64,000 nucleotides of DNA from Symbiopectobacterium purcellii_A (GCF_052050035.1 NZ_CP189882.1:930001-994000); one strand, 5' to 3'. Positions 28,644 to 38,419 are shown, numbered from the stretch's first letter. Made by a program: numbers and translations. The notes: a model not told the origin generated them from the sequence alone.

Positions 28644-30059
28644 GTGTCACTTTCGCTTTGGCAGCAGTGTCTTGCCCGTTTGCAGGATGAGTTACCTGCC
28701 ACAGAATTCAGCATGTGGATACGTCCGTTGCAGGCGGAACTGAACGACAACACGTTGGCGCTCTACGCGCCGAACCGTTTTGTGCTGGATTGGGTAAGAG
28801 ACAAGTACCTCAATAACATTAATGGCCTGCTGAACGATTTCTGCGGTATGGATGCGCCTTTGCTGCGTTTTGAAGTGGGCAGCAAGCCGCTGGCTGCGGT
28901 GGCGGTCAGCCAGCCTGCCAGCCCGCAGGCGGCGGTGGCGGTCAGCCAGCCTGCCAGCCCGCAGGCGGCGGTGCAGCCGGTCAGGCAGGCACCCGTGCGC
29001 CCCAGCTGGGACACACCGGCGACGCAAACGGAGCATACCTACCGTTCCAACGTCAATCCGAAGCATTCGTTCGACAACTTCGTTGAAGGTAAGTCTAACC
29101 AACTGGCGCGCGCGGCGGCGCGTCAGGTCGCTGACAACCCTGGCGGAGCCTATAATCCCCTGTTTCTTTACGGTGGCACCGGTTTGGGGAAAACCCACCT
29201 GCTGCACGCGGTGGGTAATGGCATTATTGCGCGCAATAATGCCAAAGTGGTCTATATGCATTCTGAACGCTTTGTACAGGATATGGTCAAAGCCTTACAG
29301 AACAATGCGATTGAAGAATTTAAGCGCTATTACCGCTCCGTCGATGCCTTGTTGATCGATGATATTCAGTTTTTTGCCAACAAAGAGCGCTCCCAGGAGG
29401 AGTTTTTCCACACCTTCAATGCGTTGCTGGAAGGCAATCAGCAAATCATCCTGACCTCCGATCGTTATCCAAAAGAGATCAATGGGGTAGAGGATCGTCT
29501 GAAATCACGCTTTGGCTGGGGATTGACGGTCGCGATCGAACCGCCGGAACTGGAAACGCGCGTGGCGATCCTGATGAAAAAAGCGGATGAAAATGATATT
29601 CGTCTGCCGGGTGAAGTGGCCTTTTTTATTGCCAAGCGGCTGCGCTCTAACGTGCGTGAGCTGGAAGGTGCGCTGAACCGTGTGATCGCTAACGCCAATT
29701 TTACCGGCCGCGCCATTACCATTGATTTCGTGCGCGAAGCGTTGCGCGATCTGTTGGCGTTGCAGGAAAAGTTGGTGACCATCGACAATATTCAAAAGAC
29801 GGTCGCGGAGTACTACAAGATCAAAGTCGCCGATCTGCTGTCCAAACGGCGATCCCGATCGGTGGCACGCCCGCGCCAGATGGCGATGGCGCTGGCAAAA
29901 GAGCTGACAAACCACAGCTTACCGGAAATTGGTGATGCGTTTGGCGGTCGTGACCATACCACCGTGCTGCATGCGTGCCGCAAGATTGAGCAGCTGCGTG
30001 AGGAAAGCCACGACATCAAGGAAGATTTCTCTAATTTAATCAGAACATTATCTTCATAA
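28644..30059 (+). CDS. dnaA: Chromosomal replication initiator protein DnaA
   Basis: Opens oriC as an ATP-bound oligomer. 471 residues from the GTG at 28644, chosen because the product then begins M-S-L-S-L-W-Q-Q-C like other enterics and GAGTGGAG lies upstream. Domain I is about residues 1-85, linker domain II about 86-135, and AAA+ domain III has Walker A G-G-T-G-L-G-K-T-H-L-L and Walker B L-L-I-D-D-I-Q-F. Domain IV carries the DNA-binding signature G-G-R-D-H-T-T-V-L-H-A-C-R-K-I. The linker contains an exact in-frame duplication (28896-28967). Followed after 4 bp by dnaN. Confidence 0.98.
   Translation: MSLSLWQQCLARLQDELPATEFSMWIRPLQAELNDNTLALYAPNRFVLDWVRDKYLNNINGLLNDFCGMDAPLLRFEVGSKPLAAVAVSQPASPQAAVAVSQPASPQAAVQPVRQAPVRPSWDTPATQTEHTYRSNVNPKHSFDNFVEGKSNQLARAAARQVADNPGGAYNPLFLYGGTGLGKTHLLHAVGNGIIARNNAKVVYMHSERFVQDMVKALQNNAIEEFKRYYRSVDALLIDDIQFFANKERSQEEFFHTFNALLEGNQQIILTSDRYPKEINGVEDRLKSRFGWGLTVAIEPPELETRVAILMKKADENDIRLPGEVAFFIAKRLRSNVRELEGALNRVIANANFTGRAITIDFVREALRDLLALQEKLVTIDNIQKTVAEYYKIKVADLLSKRRSRSVARPRQMAMALAKELTNHSLPEIGDAFGGRDHTTVLHACRKIEQLREESHDIKEDFSNLIRTLSS
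28896..28973 (+). repeat. 36-bp tandem duplication in the dnaA linker
   Basis: Two identical 36-bp units (28896-28931, 28932-28967) plus the first 5-6 bases of a third. Each encodes twelve residues containing A-V-S-Q-P-A-S-P-Q-A. In frame, in the flexible domain II, so DnaA should stay functional. Confidence 0.95.
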
Positions 30060-30063
30060 TATT

Positions 30064-31164
30064 ATGAAATTCATTATTGAACGCGAGCATCTGCTAAAAC
30101 CGTTACAACAAGTGAGTGGCCCGTTAGGTGGCCGTCCCACATTGCCTATTCTGGGCAATCTGTTGTTGCAAGTGACGGACGGCGCATTGTCGCTGACCGG
30201 CACCGATCTGGAAATGGAGATGGTGGCGAAGATCCCCCTGTCTCAGGCCCATGAACCCGGTGCGACCACGGTGCCAGCGCGTAAACTGTTTGATATATGC
30301 CGTGGCTTGCCGGACGGTGCAGAAATTACCATCACGCTGGAAGGCGACCGGATGCTGGTGCGTTCCGGCCGTAGCCGTTTCTCGCTTTCCACGCTCCCGG
30401 CGTCTGATTTCCCGAACCTGGATGACTGGCAGAGCGAAGTAGCATTCTCGTTGCCGCAGGCGACGCTGAAACGTCTGATTGAAGCCACGCAGTTTTCCAT
30501 GGCGCATCAAGATGTGCGCTATTACCTCAACGGCATGTTGTTTGAAACCGAAGGGGAAGAGCTGCGCACCGTCGCGACCGATGGCCACCGTCTTGCGGTA
30601 TGCGCCATGCCGATTGGTCAGTCGCTGCCGTCCCACTCGGTGATCGTGCCGCGTAAAGGGGTGATTGAGCTGCTGCGACTGCTGGACGGTGGTGATACGC
30701 CATTGCAGTTACAGATCGGCACCAACAACATTCGCGCCCACGTCGGGGATTTCATCTTTACGTCCAAGCTGGTCGATGGGCGTTTTCCTGACTACCGCCG
30801 CGTATTGCCGAAAAACCCGGACAAGGCGCTGGAAGCAAGCTGCGATTTGTTGAAACAGGCATTTGCGCGTGCGGCGATCCTGTCAAACGAGAAGTTTCGC
30901 GGCGTGCGCCTGCACCTGATTGAAAATCAGTTGAAAATTACCGCGAATAACCCGGAGCAGGAAGAAGCGGAAGAGATTCTGGACGTGCAGTACAACGGCA
31001 CGGAAATGGAAATCGGCTTTAACGTCAGCTACGTGCTGGATGTGTTGAATGCGCTGAAGTGCGAAGATGTTCGTTTGCTGCTGACCGATTCTGTCTCTAG
31101 CGTGCAGATTGAAGACGGTGCCAGCAAGGCGGCGGCATACGTTGTCATGCCGATGCGTCTGTAG
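30064..31164 (+). CDS. dnaN: DNA polymerase III beta sliding clamp
   Basis: Ring-shaped processivity factor. 366 residues, standard length, three clamp domains. N-terminus M-K-F-I-I-E-R-E-H-L-L-K-P-L-Q-Q-V and C-terminus Y-V-V-M-P-M-R-L, the latter part of the peptide-binding cleft. Starts 4 bp after dnaA and probably shares its transcripts. Confidence 0.98.
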   Translation: MKFIIEREHLLKPLQQVSGPLGGRPTLPILGNLLLQVTDGALSLTGTDLEMEMVAKIPLSQAHEPGATTVPARKLFDICRGLPDGAEITITLEGDRMLVRSGRSRFSLSTLPASDFPNLDDWQSEVAFSLPQATLKRLIEATQFSMAHQDVRYYLNGMLFETEGEELRTVATDGHRLAVCAMPIGQSLPSHSVIVPRKGVIELLRLLDGGDTPLQLQIGTNNIRAHVGDFIFTSKLVDGRFPDYRRVLPKNPDKALEASCDLLKQAFARAAILSNEKFRGVRLHLIENQLKITANNPEQEEAEEILDVQYNGTEMEIGFNVSYVLDVLNALKCEDVRLLLTDSVSSVQIEDGASKAAAYVVMPMRL

Positions 31165-31257
31165 TAGGACGCGCGTGGTCTGCCCTCTTTTTTGCGTGAA
31201 TGCCGACGCTTGCCGTCGGCATTTGTGCAGGTTGTCGCGTACAGGATCTGGTTGTCC

Positions 31258-32343
31258 ATGGCACTCACCCGCCTTCTGATTAAAGATTTCCGTAATATCG
31301 CCTCTGCCGATTTGGCGCTCATCCCCGGATTCAATTTTTTGGTGGGGGATAATGGCAGCGGAAAAACCAGCGTGCTGGAGGCCATCTACACGTTGGGGCA
31401 CGGTCGCGCGTTTCGCTCTATCCAGGCGGCGCGCGTGATTCGGCATGAACAGCCCGAATTTATTCTGCACGGTCGGTTGGAGGGTATGGAGCGCGAACGC
31501 TCGATAGGTCTGAGTAAAAACCGGCTGGGCGACAGTACCGTGCGTATTGATGGCAGTGATGGTCACAAGGTGGCGGATCTGGCGCAGTTACTGCCGATTC
31601 AGCTCATCACGCCGGAGGGTTTCACGCTGCTCAACGGTGGGCCAAAATACCGCCGTGCCTTTCTCGATTGGGGCTGTTTTCATCATGAGCCCGGCTTTTT
31701 CGCGGCCTGGAGCAACCTGAAACGGTTATTGCGCCAGCGTAATGCCGCGCTGCGTCAGATGGGGCAGTATCGTCAACTGCGTGCCTGGGATCAGGAACTT
31801 ATTCCGCTGGCCGAGCGCATCAGCGCCTGGCGGGCGGAGTACACCGCTGCGATTACCGCAGACATTACCGCGACCTGCGCACAGTTTTTGCCGGAGTTTT
31901 CGTTGAGATTCTCTTTCCAGCGCGGCTGGGACAAAGAGAGCGACTATGCCGAATTGCTGGAAAGGCAGTTTGAGCGCGACCGGCAGTTAGGCTATACCGC
32001 GCTGGGGCCGCACAAAGCGGATTTTCGTATCCGTGCAGGCGGCGTGGCGGTGGAGGATATGCTGTCGCGTGGACAGTTGAAGTTATTGATGTGTGCGTTG
32101 CGATTGGCGCAGGGGGAGTTCCTCACTCGCCATAGCGGTGCCAAGTGTATTTATCTGATAGATGATTTTGCTTCCGAACTGGACAGTACACGCCGCCGTT
32201 TGTTGGCTGAACGGTTAAAAGCTACCGAGGCTCAGGTATTTGTCAGCGCGATCAGCGCTGAACAGATAGATGACATGATTGGTGAAAAGGGCAAGATGTT
32301 CCGCGTGGAACAGGGTAAAATAACGGTTCAATTACAGGACTAA
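31258..32343 (+). CDS. recF: DNA replication and repair protein RecF
   Basis: SMC-like ATPase that loads RecA at gaps through RecFOR. 361 residues. Walker A G-D-N-G-S-G-K-T-S near residue 30, signature region L-S-R-G-Q-L-K-L-L-M near 270, Walker B Y-L-I-D-D-F-A-S-E-L-D. The start at 31258 gives the family N-terminus M-A-L-T-R-L-L-I-K-D-F-R-N. The dnaN-recF spacer (93 bp) holds the hairpin TGCCGACGCTTGCCGTCGGCA. Confidence 0.97.
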   Translation: MALTRLLIKDFRNIASADLALIPGFNFLVGDNGSGKTSVLEAIYTLGHGRAFRSIQAARVIRHEQPEFILHGRLEGMERERSIGLSKNRLGDSTVRIDGSDGHKVADLAQLLPIQLITPEGFTLLNGGPKYRRAFLDWGCFHHEPGFFAAWSNLKRLLRQRNAALRQMGQYRQLRAWDQELIPLAERISAWRAEYTAAITADITATCAQFLPEFSLRFSFQRGWDKESDYAELLERQFERDRQLGYTALGPHKADFRIRAGGVAVEDMLSRGQLKLLMCALRLAQGEFLTRHSGAKCIYLIDDFASELDSTRRRLLAERLKATEAQVFVSAISAEQIDDMIGEKGKMFRVEQGKITVQLQD

Positions 32344-32361
32344 AATGAGCGAGAAACGTTG

Positions 32362-34773
32362 ATGTCGAATTCTTATGACTCCTCAAGTATCAAAGTATTG
32401 AAAGGGCTGGATGCGGTACGTAAACGCCCGGGTATGTACATCGGTGATACGGATGACGGCACAGGCCTGCATCACATGGTATTCGAGGTTGTGGACAACG
32501 CTATCGACGAGGCGCTCGCAGGCTTCTGCAAAGACATTGTTATTACCATTCATAAAGATAACTCGGTTTCGGTGCAGGATGATGGCCGTGGCATTCCTAC
32601 CGGTATTCATGAAGAAGAGGGTGTCTCTGCGGCCGAAGTGATCATGACCGTGCTGCATGCAGGCGGTAAGTTTGACGATAACTCCTATAAAGTGTCCGGC
32701 GGTCTGCACGGCGTAGGGGTTTCCGTGGTCAACGCCCTGTCTGAAAAGCTGGAACTGACCATTTATCGTGAGGGTAAGACTCACCACCAAATTTATCGCC
32801 ACGGTGAGCCACAGGCGCCGCTGGCCGTCGTCGGTGACACTGAACGCACCGGTACCACCGTGCGTTTCTGGCCGAGCATGGAAACCTTCAGCAACGTGAC
32901 CGATTTCGAATACGAAATTCTGGCCAAGCGCCTGCGTGAACTGTCGTTCCTGAACTCGGGCGTTTCCATCCGTCTCAGTGACGAGCGTGAGCAGGGTAAG
33001 GCCGATCACTTCCACTATGAAGGCGGCATCAAGGCGTTTGTTGACTACCTGAACCGCAACAAGACGCCGATTCATTCGCAGGTGTTCTATTTCAGCGCAG
33101 AAAAAGACGATATCGGCGTCGAAATTGCCATGCAGTGGAACGACGGGTTCCAGGAAAATATCTACTGCTTTACCAACAACATTCCGCAGCGCGATGGTGG
33201 AACACACCTGGCCGGTTTCCGTGGCGCGATGACGCGTACGCTGAACAGCTACATGGAAAAAGAAGGCTACAGCAAAAAGGCCAAAGTCAGCGCTACCGGT
33301 GACGATGCGCGTGAGGGGCTGATTGCCGTGGTGTCGGTGAAAGTACCGGACCCGAAATTCTCTTCTCAGACCAAAGATAAACTGGTCTCTTCCGAGGTGA
33401 AAACCGCGGTGGAATCGCTGATGAACGAGCGTCTGGTCGATTACCTGATGGAAAATCCGGGTGATGCCAAAATCGTGGTCGGCAAAATTATTGATGCAGC
33501 GCGCGCGCGCGAAGCGGCACGCAAGGCTCGTGAAATGACACGACGCAAAGGGGCGCTCGATCTGGCTGGCTTGCCGGGCAAGTTGGCGGATTGTCAGGAA
33601 CGCGATCCGGCGCTGTCTGAACTCTACCTGGTGGAAGGGGACTCGGCGGGCGGCTCTGCCAAGCAGGGGCGTAACCGTAAGAATCAGGCCATTCTGCCTC
33701 TGAAAGGTAAAATCCTTAACGTGGAGAAAGCGCGCTTTGACAAGATGCTCTCTTCTCAGGAAGTGGGCACGCTGATCACCGCGCTGGGCTGTGGCATTGG
33801 CCGCGATGAATATAATCCGGACAAGCTGCGTTACCACAATATCATCATCATGACCGATGCCGACGTCGATGGTGCGCACATCCGTACGTTGCTGCTGACC
33901 TTCTTCTACCGTCAGATGCCGGAAATCATCGAACGTGGCCATGTTTTTATTGCTCAACCACCGTTGTACAAAGTGAAGAAAGGCAAGCAAGAACAGTATA
34001 TTAAAGATGATGAAGCGATGGACCAGTATCAGATTGCACTGGCACTGGATGGATCGGCGCTGCACATCAATGCTCAGGCACCTGCGTTGCAAAGCGAGCA
34101 AGTGGAACTGCTGGTGAAAGATCACCACGGCGTACAGCGGTTGATCGATCGTATGGAACGTCGTTATCCGCGTGCGTTGTTGAATGCCTTGATTTACCAG
34201 GACACGCTGACAGAAGACCACCTACAAGACCGTGCCAAAGTAGAAAGCTGGCTGGCGACGTTGGTAAAAACCCTCAATGAAGATGATGTGCACGGCAGCA
34301 GCTACAGCGGAACGTTGAGCGATAACCCAGAGTTTGCCGAACCGGTACTGCGCGTGCGTACTCATGGGGTAGATACCGATTATGTGCTGGATGCCAACTT
34401 TGTGCGTGGCAGCGAATACCGCAAAATCGTACTGCTGGGTGAGAAGCTGCGTGGCCTGTTCGAAGAGGGGGCGTACATCGAACGCGGTGAGCGCAAACAG
34501 CCGATTAGCAGCTTTGAACAAGCGCTGGAGTGGCTGGTGAAAGAGTCACGCCGTGGTTTGAACATCCAGCGTTACAAAGGTCTGGGCGAAATGAACCCGG
34601 AACAGTTGTGGGAAACCACCATGGATCCGGAAAGTCGTCGCATGCTGCGCGTGACAGTTAAAGACGCCATGGCGGCGGATGAGCTGTTTACTACGCTGAT
34701 GGGTGATGCGGTTGAGCCGCGCCGTGCCTTTATCGAAGAGAACGCGTTGAAAGCAGCTAACATTGATATCTGA
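32362..34773 (+). CDS. gyrB: DNA gyrase subunit B
   Basis: ATPase subunit of gyrase, introduces negative supercoils. 803 residues (E. coli 804). GHKL ATP-binding motifs V-V-D-N-A-I-D-E-A-L-A-G, D-G-R-G-I-P and G-G-L-H-G-V-G. TOPRIM motifs E-G-D-S-A-G-G-S-A and D-A-D-V-D-G-A-H-I-R. Start at the ATG of M-S-N-S-Y-D-S-S-S-I-K-V. 18 bp after recF, with a strong terminator behind it. A 612-codon open frame on the opposite strand is a by-product of this gene's base composition. Confidence 0.98.
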   Translation: MSNSYDSSSIKVLKGLDAVRKRPGMYIGDTDDGTGLHHMVFEVVDNAIDEALAGFCKDIVITIHKDNSVSVQDDGRGIPTGIHEEEGVSAAEVIMTVLHAGGKFDDNSYKVSGGLHGVGVSVVNALSEKLELTIYREGKTHHQIYRHGEPQAPLAVVGDTERTGTTVRFWPSMETFSNVTDFEYEILAKRLRELSFLNSGVSIRLSDEREQGKADHFHYEGGIKAFVDYLNRNKTPIHSQVFYFSAEKDDIGVEIAMQWNDGFQENIYCFTNNIPQRDGGTHLAGFRGAMTRTLNSYMEKEGYSKKAKVSATGDDAREGLIAVVSVKVPDPKFSSQTKDKLVSSEVKTAVESLMNERLVDYLMENPGDAKIVVGKIIDAARAREAARKAREMTRRKGALDLAGLPGKLADCQERDPALSELYLVEGDSAGGSAKQGRNRKNQAILPLKGKILNVEKARFDKMLSSQEVGTLITALGCGIGRDEYNPDKLRYHNIIIMTDADVDGAHIRTLLLTFFYRQMPEIIERGHVFIAQPPLYKVKKGKQEQYIKDDEAMDQYQIALALDGSALHINAQAPALQSEQVELLVKDHHGVQRLIDRMERRYPRALLNALIYQDTLTEDHLQDRAKVESWLATLVKTLNEDDVHGSSYSGTLSDNPEFAEPVLRVRTHGVDTDYVLDANFVRGSEYRKIVLLGEKLRGLFEEGAYIERGERKQPISSFEQALEWLVKESRRGLNIQRYKGLGEMNPEQLWETTMDPESRRMLRVTVKDAMAADELFTTLMGDAVEPRRAFIEENALKAANIDI

Positions 34774-34808
34774 TGATGGATATCGAATAGGGTGTAGTGA
34801 AACAAACA

Positions 34809-34845
34809 ACCGCCGCGCAGCCTGAGCTACGCGGCGGTTTTTTTT
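34809..34845 (+). terminator. Rho-independent terminator of gyrB
   Basis: ACCGCCGCG...CGCGGCGGT, 9-bp perfect stem, followed by eight T. Confidence 0.95.
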
Positions 34846-34851
34846 AGTGGT

Positions 34852-34949
34852 CAGACGGCGGCGGCGGCGCGACGCTTGCTGGCCCGCATTTCCTGCACCA
34901 GCGTGATAGCGGCGGTGATCAGCATGAAAATGACCGCAGACCAGAAAAT
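34852..34949 (-). pseudogene. C-terminal remnant of an unidentified inner-membrane protein
   Basis: Only about 32 codons remain: a hydrophobic helix (W-S-A-V-I-F-M-L-I-T-A-A-I-T-L-V) followed by a basic tail R-A-S-K-R-R-A-A-A-A-V-stop. The composition fits the last membrane segment of a permease-like protein. IS5-A at 34950 removed the rest. Convergent with gyrB. No family can be named. Confidence 0.5.
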
Positions 34950-35447
34950 AAGCGTGTTGCTTAATAGTGAAATAAGGGTGTTTCGGTGATTGAAGTAAAT
35001 TTTACGCTGTTCTGAGATGGAAATTCCAAAGACCGGCGCTAAGGAGTAAGAAGGTATAGCCAACCGACTTAAAAATGATTACAGCCGATGCCCTGATATA
35101 TGGCAAAGAAGCATAGCTGGCTGTTATCAAAATAATGTCGCTTAGCTATATAGATAAACAGCATCCTAATACACAAATCCCAAAAAAAGGAACTCGAAAA
35201 AGACCTTTATCGCCTGAACAAAAACAAGAAAATAAAATAATCTCGGGCATCCGTATTACAGTTGAACACGCCATCGCGGGTATCAAGCGCCTCGGTTGCA
35301 TGACCCAAATTTTACGGAATCGTAGACCCTTTATTGATGATACCTTCTTACTCCTTAGCGCCGGTCTTTGGAATTTCCATCTCAGAACAGCGTAAAATTT
35401 ACTTCAATCACCGAAACACCCTTATTTCACTATTAAGCAACACGCTT
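34950..35447. mobile_element. Two inverted IS5-A 3' ends fused at an M92
   Basis: 34950-35056 is the IS5-A end in minus orientation and 35149-35447 is the same end in plus orientation (residues from about Q-G-I-D-K-Q-H-P-N-T to the C-terminus). M92 (35057-35148) joins them. Both outer ends are AAGCGTGTTGC, which no single IS5-A insertion can give. This is a rearrangement scar. Confidence 0.85.
35057..35148 (+). repeat. M92 MITE at the IS5-A fusion
   Basis: 92 bp between TA pairs (35055-35056, 35149-35150). Confidence 0.93.
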
Positions 35448-35777
35448 AATGCTTTTTACCAGTTGGAGCCACACATTCAGAACTTCATCAGGCAGGCGCT
35501 TTCCACTCACTCTTCACGGCTTTGTTGAATAATTTAAGATACTGATTTATATAAGCATTATAAAATTTCAACGACTAATTTTTCCTCTCGGAATGCTTTT
35601 TATTGTGCTAACTATTTGATTTGTCGTTCTAACAAAATACATTCTCTGTAAATGCATTCTAACTAAAGAAGATGTAAATCAAACGGTTAAATTATTCAAC
35701 AAAGCCACTCTTCACCTGAAATTATCAGTGGCCGTTTGCACCTGGAATTCGGTATATCTGTCAGCAAGAATACGCTA
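35448..35777 (+). mobile_element. IS30 internal fragment with an M189
   Basis: Encodes Y-Q-L-E-P-H-I-Q-N-F-I-R-Q-A-L and, after the M189, S-P-E-I-I-S-G-like residues to K-N-T-L. Bounded by IS5-A on the left and IS630 copy 3 on the right; both IS30 ends are missing. Confidence 0.85.
35518..35706 (+). repeat. M189 MITE in IS30 fragment
   Basis: 189 bp; 9-bp duplication ACTCTTCAC (35509-35517, 35707-35715). Confidence 0.95.
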
Positions 35778-36657
35778 TAGCTAAACGACTTAATTTTGAT
35801 TACATTATTTAAATGAGCTATTCAATTGATTTTAGACGTAAAGTGATATCTACACGGAAAAACGAAGGGTTGAGTATCCGAGAAACAGCGAAGCAATTTC
35901 GGATTGGCCCTGCCTCTGTATCGCGTTGGATTAATCAAATAGAGTCAAAAGCATCGACCACGCGTCAGCGAAAGATCGATAAATCCGAGTTGATAAAAGA
36001 TGTTGAACAATATCCAGATGCTTACCAAAAAGAACGTGCAGAGCGTTTTGGCGTTTGTCAGAAGGCCATTTGGCAAGCGCTTAAAAAGCTGGGATTGACC
36101 TATAAAAAAAACTCTACGTCATCCGAAAGCCGACGAAAACGCCCGGCAGGGATTTCAACAAAAAAAACAACAGTATGAAAAAGAAGGTAAACCTATTGTT
36201 TTTATTGATGAAAGTGGTTTTTCACACGATACCCCACGGACTCACGGCTATTCCCCAAAAGGTCAACGGTGTTTTGGCCTGAAGAACTGGGGAGCTAGGG
36301 GAAGAACAAATGTTATCGGCGCTTTATTAGGCACAACGCTGTTTGCTATCGGATTATTTGATATCAATATTAACAGCGATGTTTTCTATGCCTGGGTCAC
36401 ACAAGTCCTTATCCCAGTACTCCCTAAAAACAGTGTAATCATGATGGACAATGCCACTTTTCACAAAAAACATAATATTCAACAAGTCATCATCGATGCA
36501 GGGTATATGGTGGAGTATTTGCCTACATATTCGCCAGATCTTAACCCAATTGAGCATAAATGGGCACAAGCAAAAAGCAAAAAAAGAGAGATGGGTTGCG
36601 ATACAGAGAGTTTGTTCTCAGTCCATATGGTGTAATCAAAATTAAGTCGCTTGGCTA
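35778..36657 (+). mobile_element. IS630-family element, copy 3, undisturbed (880 bp)
   Basis: Reference copy with ends TAGCTAAACGACTTAA and rc-TAGCCAAGCGACTTAA between TA pairs. The left flank is IS30 and the right flank IS903, so it appears to be a crossover product of two IS630 copies. Confidence 0.93.
35813..36635 (+). CDS. IS630-family transposase in two overlapping frames
   Basis: The first frame (35813-36178, 121 aa) carries a helix-turn-helix, L-S-I-R-E-T-A-K-Q-F-R-I-G-P-A-S-V-S-R-W. The second frame, one base ahead, runs to 36635 and has the DDE triad: F-I-D-E-S-G-F-S-H, V-I-M-M-D-N-A-T-F-H and S-P-D-L-N-P-I-E-H-K-W. The two can be joined at a run of eight A (36104-36111, after T-Y): the protein would then read Y-K-K-T-L-R-H-P-K-A-D-E-N-A-R-Q-G. 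Every copy in the window has this same run, so frameshifting or transcript slippage is likelier than mutation. The joined product would be about 270 residues. Confidence 0.8.
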
Positions 36658-36798
36658 TACTGACGGTTTTTGCCCGCCGACTGACCAGAGAGTAGTCCGG
36701 GCAGCGCAGTGGCAGGCTCATCAGTGTAAAAACCGAGTCGACAAAGCCCTGTAATGCCCGGAGCGACAGGTTAAACACGGCTTTGTTGAATAATTTAA

Positions 36799-38107
36799 GA
36801 GTCTGTAAAGAATTTTGTGTAAATGGCTCCATTGCTTAACCGGAGATTCGTTCTCCATACATCAACATGAATTGGCTCATAGCAGGTTTCCAGTCTCTGA
36901 TTGGCAAGGTCCATTTAGCAGAGATATTATGCAAGGCTAGATAGAGTAATTTTATCACCGAGTCATCCGTTGGAAATATTCGTCGCGTTTTCGTTATCTT
37001 GCGCAATGAAGCATTTAACGACTCTATCGCGTTGGTGGTGTAGATAACCTTGCGGATCTCCGGCGGAAAGTCAAAAATGACGATGAGACGTTCCCAATTA
37101 TTTCTCCACGACGGGCTGATCGTCGGGAACTGTTCATCCCATTTGGCCGCGAAGGCATCCAGGGCCTCTTCAGCGCCCTCTAGCGTTGCGGAACTATAGA
37201 TGGTGCGCAGGTCAGCAGCAACGGCCTTACGCTCTTTCCAGCCGACGTAGCGCAGCGAGTTCCGCACCTGATGCACAATGCAGAGCTGTACCCGCGTATG
37301 CGGGTAAACAGCTTCAATGGCATCAGGAAAGCCTTTCAGGCCATCGCAGCAGGCGACGAAGATGTCCTTTAGCCCACGATTTTTCAGTTCTGTCATCACA
37401 GATAACCAGAACTTGGCCCCCTCAGTTTTGGCTATCCATAGCCCCAGCAGCTCTTTTTCGCCCTGGCCGTTGACGCCGAGGGCCAGATAAACAGACTTGT
37501 TGGCCACGGCTCCGCCGTCCTGGCTTTTGACAACAATACAGTCAAGGTAAACAATGGGATAAAGCGCATCCAGCGGCCGTTGCTGCCAGCGCTTAACTTC
37601 ATCCATCACAGCATTGGTCACTTGAGAAATGAAGCCAGCGGAAACATCGACCCCGTAGACTTCTTTAAAGTGTGCCTGAATATCACGGGTTGATAACCCT
37701 CTGGAATAGAGAGAAATAATGCGGTCATCGAAGCCGTTAAGCTGTTTTTCGTGCTTACCGATCAGTGTCGGCTCGAAGGTACTGTTGCGGTCGCGCGGAA
37801 TATCGAGCTCGATCTCCCCATTTTGGCTACGTACGCTCTTGGATGTCTTGCCATTGCGTGAGTTGCCTGAATGATTACCAGCCGGGTCATGCTTAGCATA
37901 CCCAAGGTGCATCTCCATCTCAGCTTCAAGAACCCGTTCCGCCAGTCTTTTAGTCAGCACCTTGAGTAGGCCTGATTCACCCAGCAGATCCTGAGGGGAG
38001 TGACAATCTTGAAGCAGTTGGTCAATAAGTTCGTTGCTGATAGGCATTTTGTTATCCTTTGAAGGTTTTCCTCAAAATGCCATTTACACAGATTATTTTA
38101 CAGTCTC
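36799..38107 (-). mobile_element. IS256-family element, copy 2 (1309 bp)
   Basis: 8-bp duplication TAATTTAA (36791-36798, 38108-38115), inside the M189 terminal repeat. Confidence 0.95.
36836..38047 (-). CDS. IS256-family transposase
   Basis: Intact 403-residue copy, nearly identical to that at 8137-9348; visible differences are N to H in the I-G-K-x-E-K-Q segment and I to L in S-A-T-x-E-G-A. Confidence 0.93.
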   Translation of the reverse strand: MPISNELIDQLLQDCHSPQDLLGESGLLKVLTKRLAERVLEAEMEMHLGYAKHDPAGNHSGNSRNGKTSKSVRSQNGEIELDIPRDRNSTFEPTLIGKHEKQLNGFDDRIISLYSRGLSTRDIQAHFKEVYGVDVSAGFISQVTNAVMDEVKRWQQRPLDALYPIVYLDCIVVKSQDGGAVANKSVYLALGVNGQGEKELLGLWIAKTEGAKFWLSVMTELKNRGLKDIFVACCDGLKGFPDAIEAVYPHTRVQLCIVHQVRNSLRYVGWKERKAVAADLRTIYSSATLEGAEEALDAFAAKWDEQFPTISPSWRNNWERLIVIFDFPPEIRKVIYTTNAIESLNASLRKITKTRRIFPTDDSVIKLLYLALHNISAKWTLPIRDWKPAMSQFMLMYGERISG

Positions 38108-38419
38108 TAATTTAACCGTTTGATTTACATCTTCTTTAGTTAGAATGCATTTACAGAGAATGTATTTTGTTAGAACGACAAATCAAATAGTTATAGCCAA
38201 GCGACTTAATTTTGATTACACCATATGGACTGAGAACAAACTCTCTGTATCGCAACCCATCTCTCTTTTTTTGCTTTTTGCTTGTGCCCATTTATGCTCA
38301 ATTGGGTTAAGATCTGGCGAATATGTAGGCAAATACTCCACCATATACCCTGCATCGATGATGACTTGTTGAATATTATGTTTTTTGTGAAAAGTGGCAT
38401 TGTCCATCATGATTACACT

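Noticed and set aside
32383..34221. 612-codon open frame on the minus strand opposite gyrB
   Set aside because: It lies wholly inside gyrB, whose frame is certain, and its histidine/arginine/phenylalanine-rich product has no domain. Long antisense frames are common opposite G+C-rich third positions.
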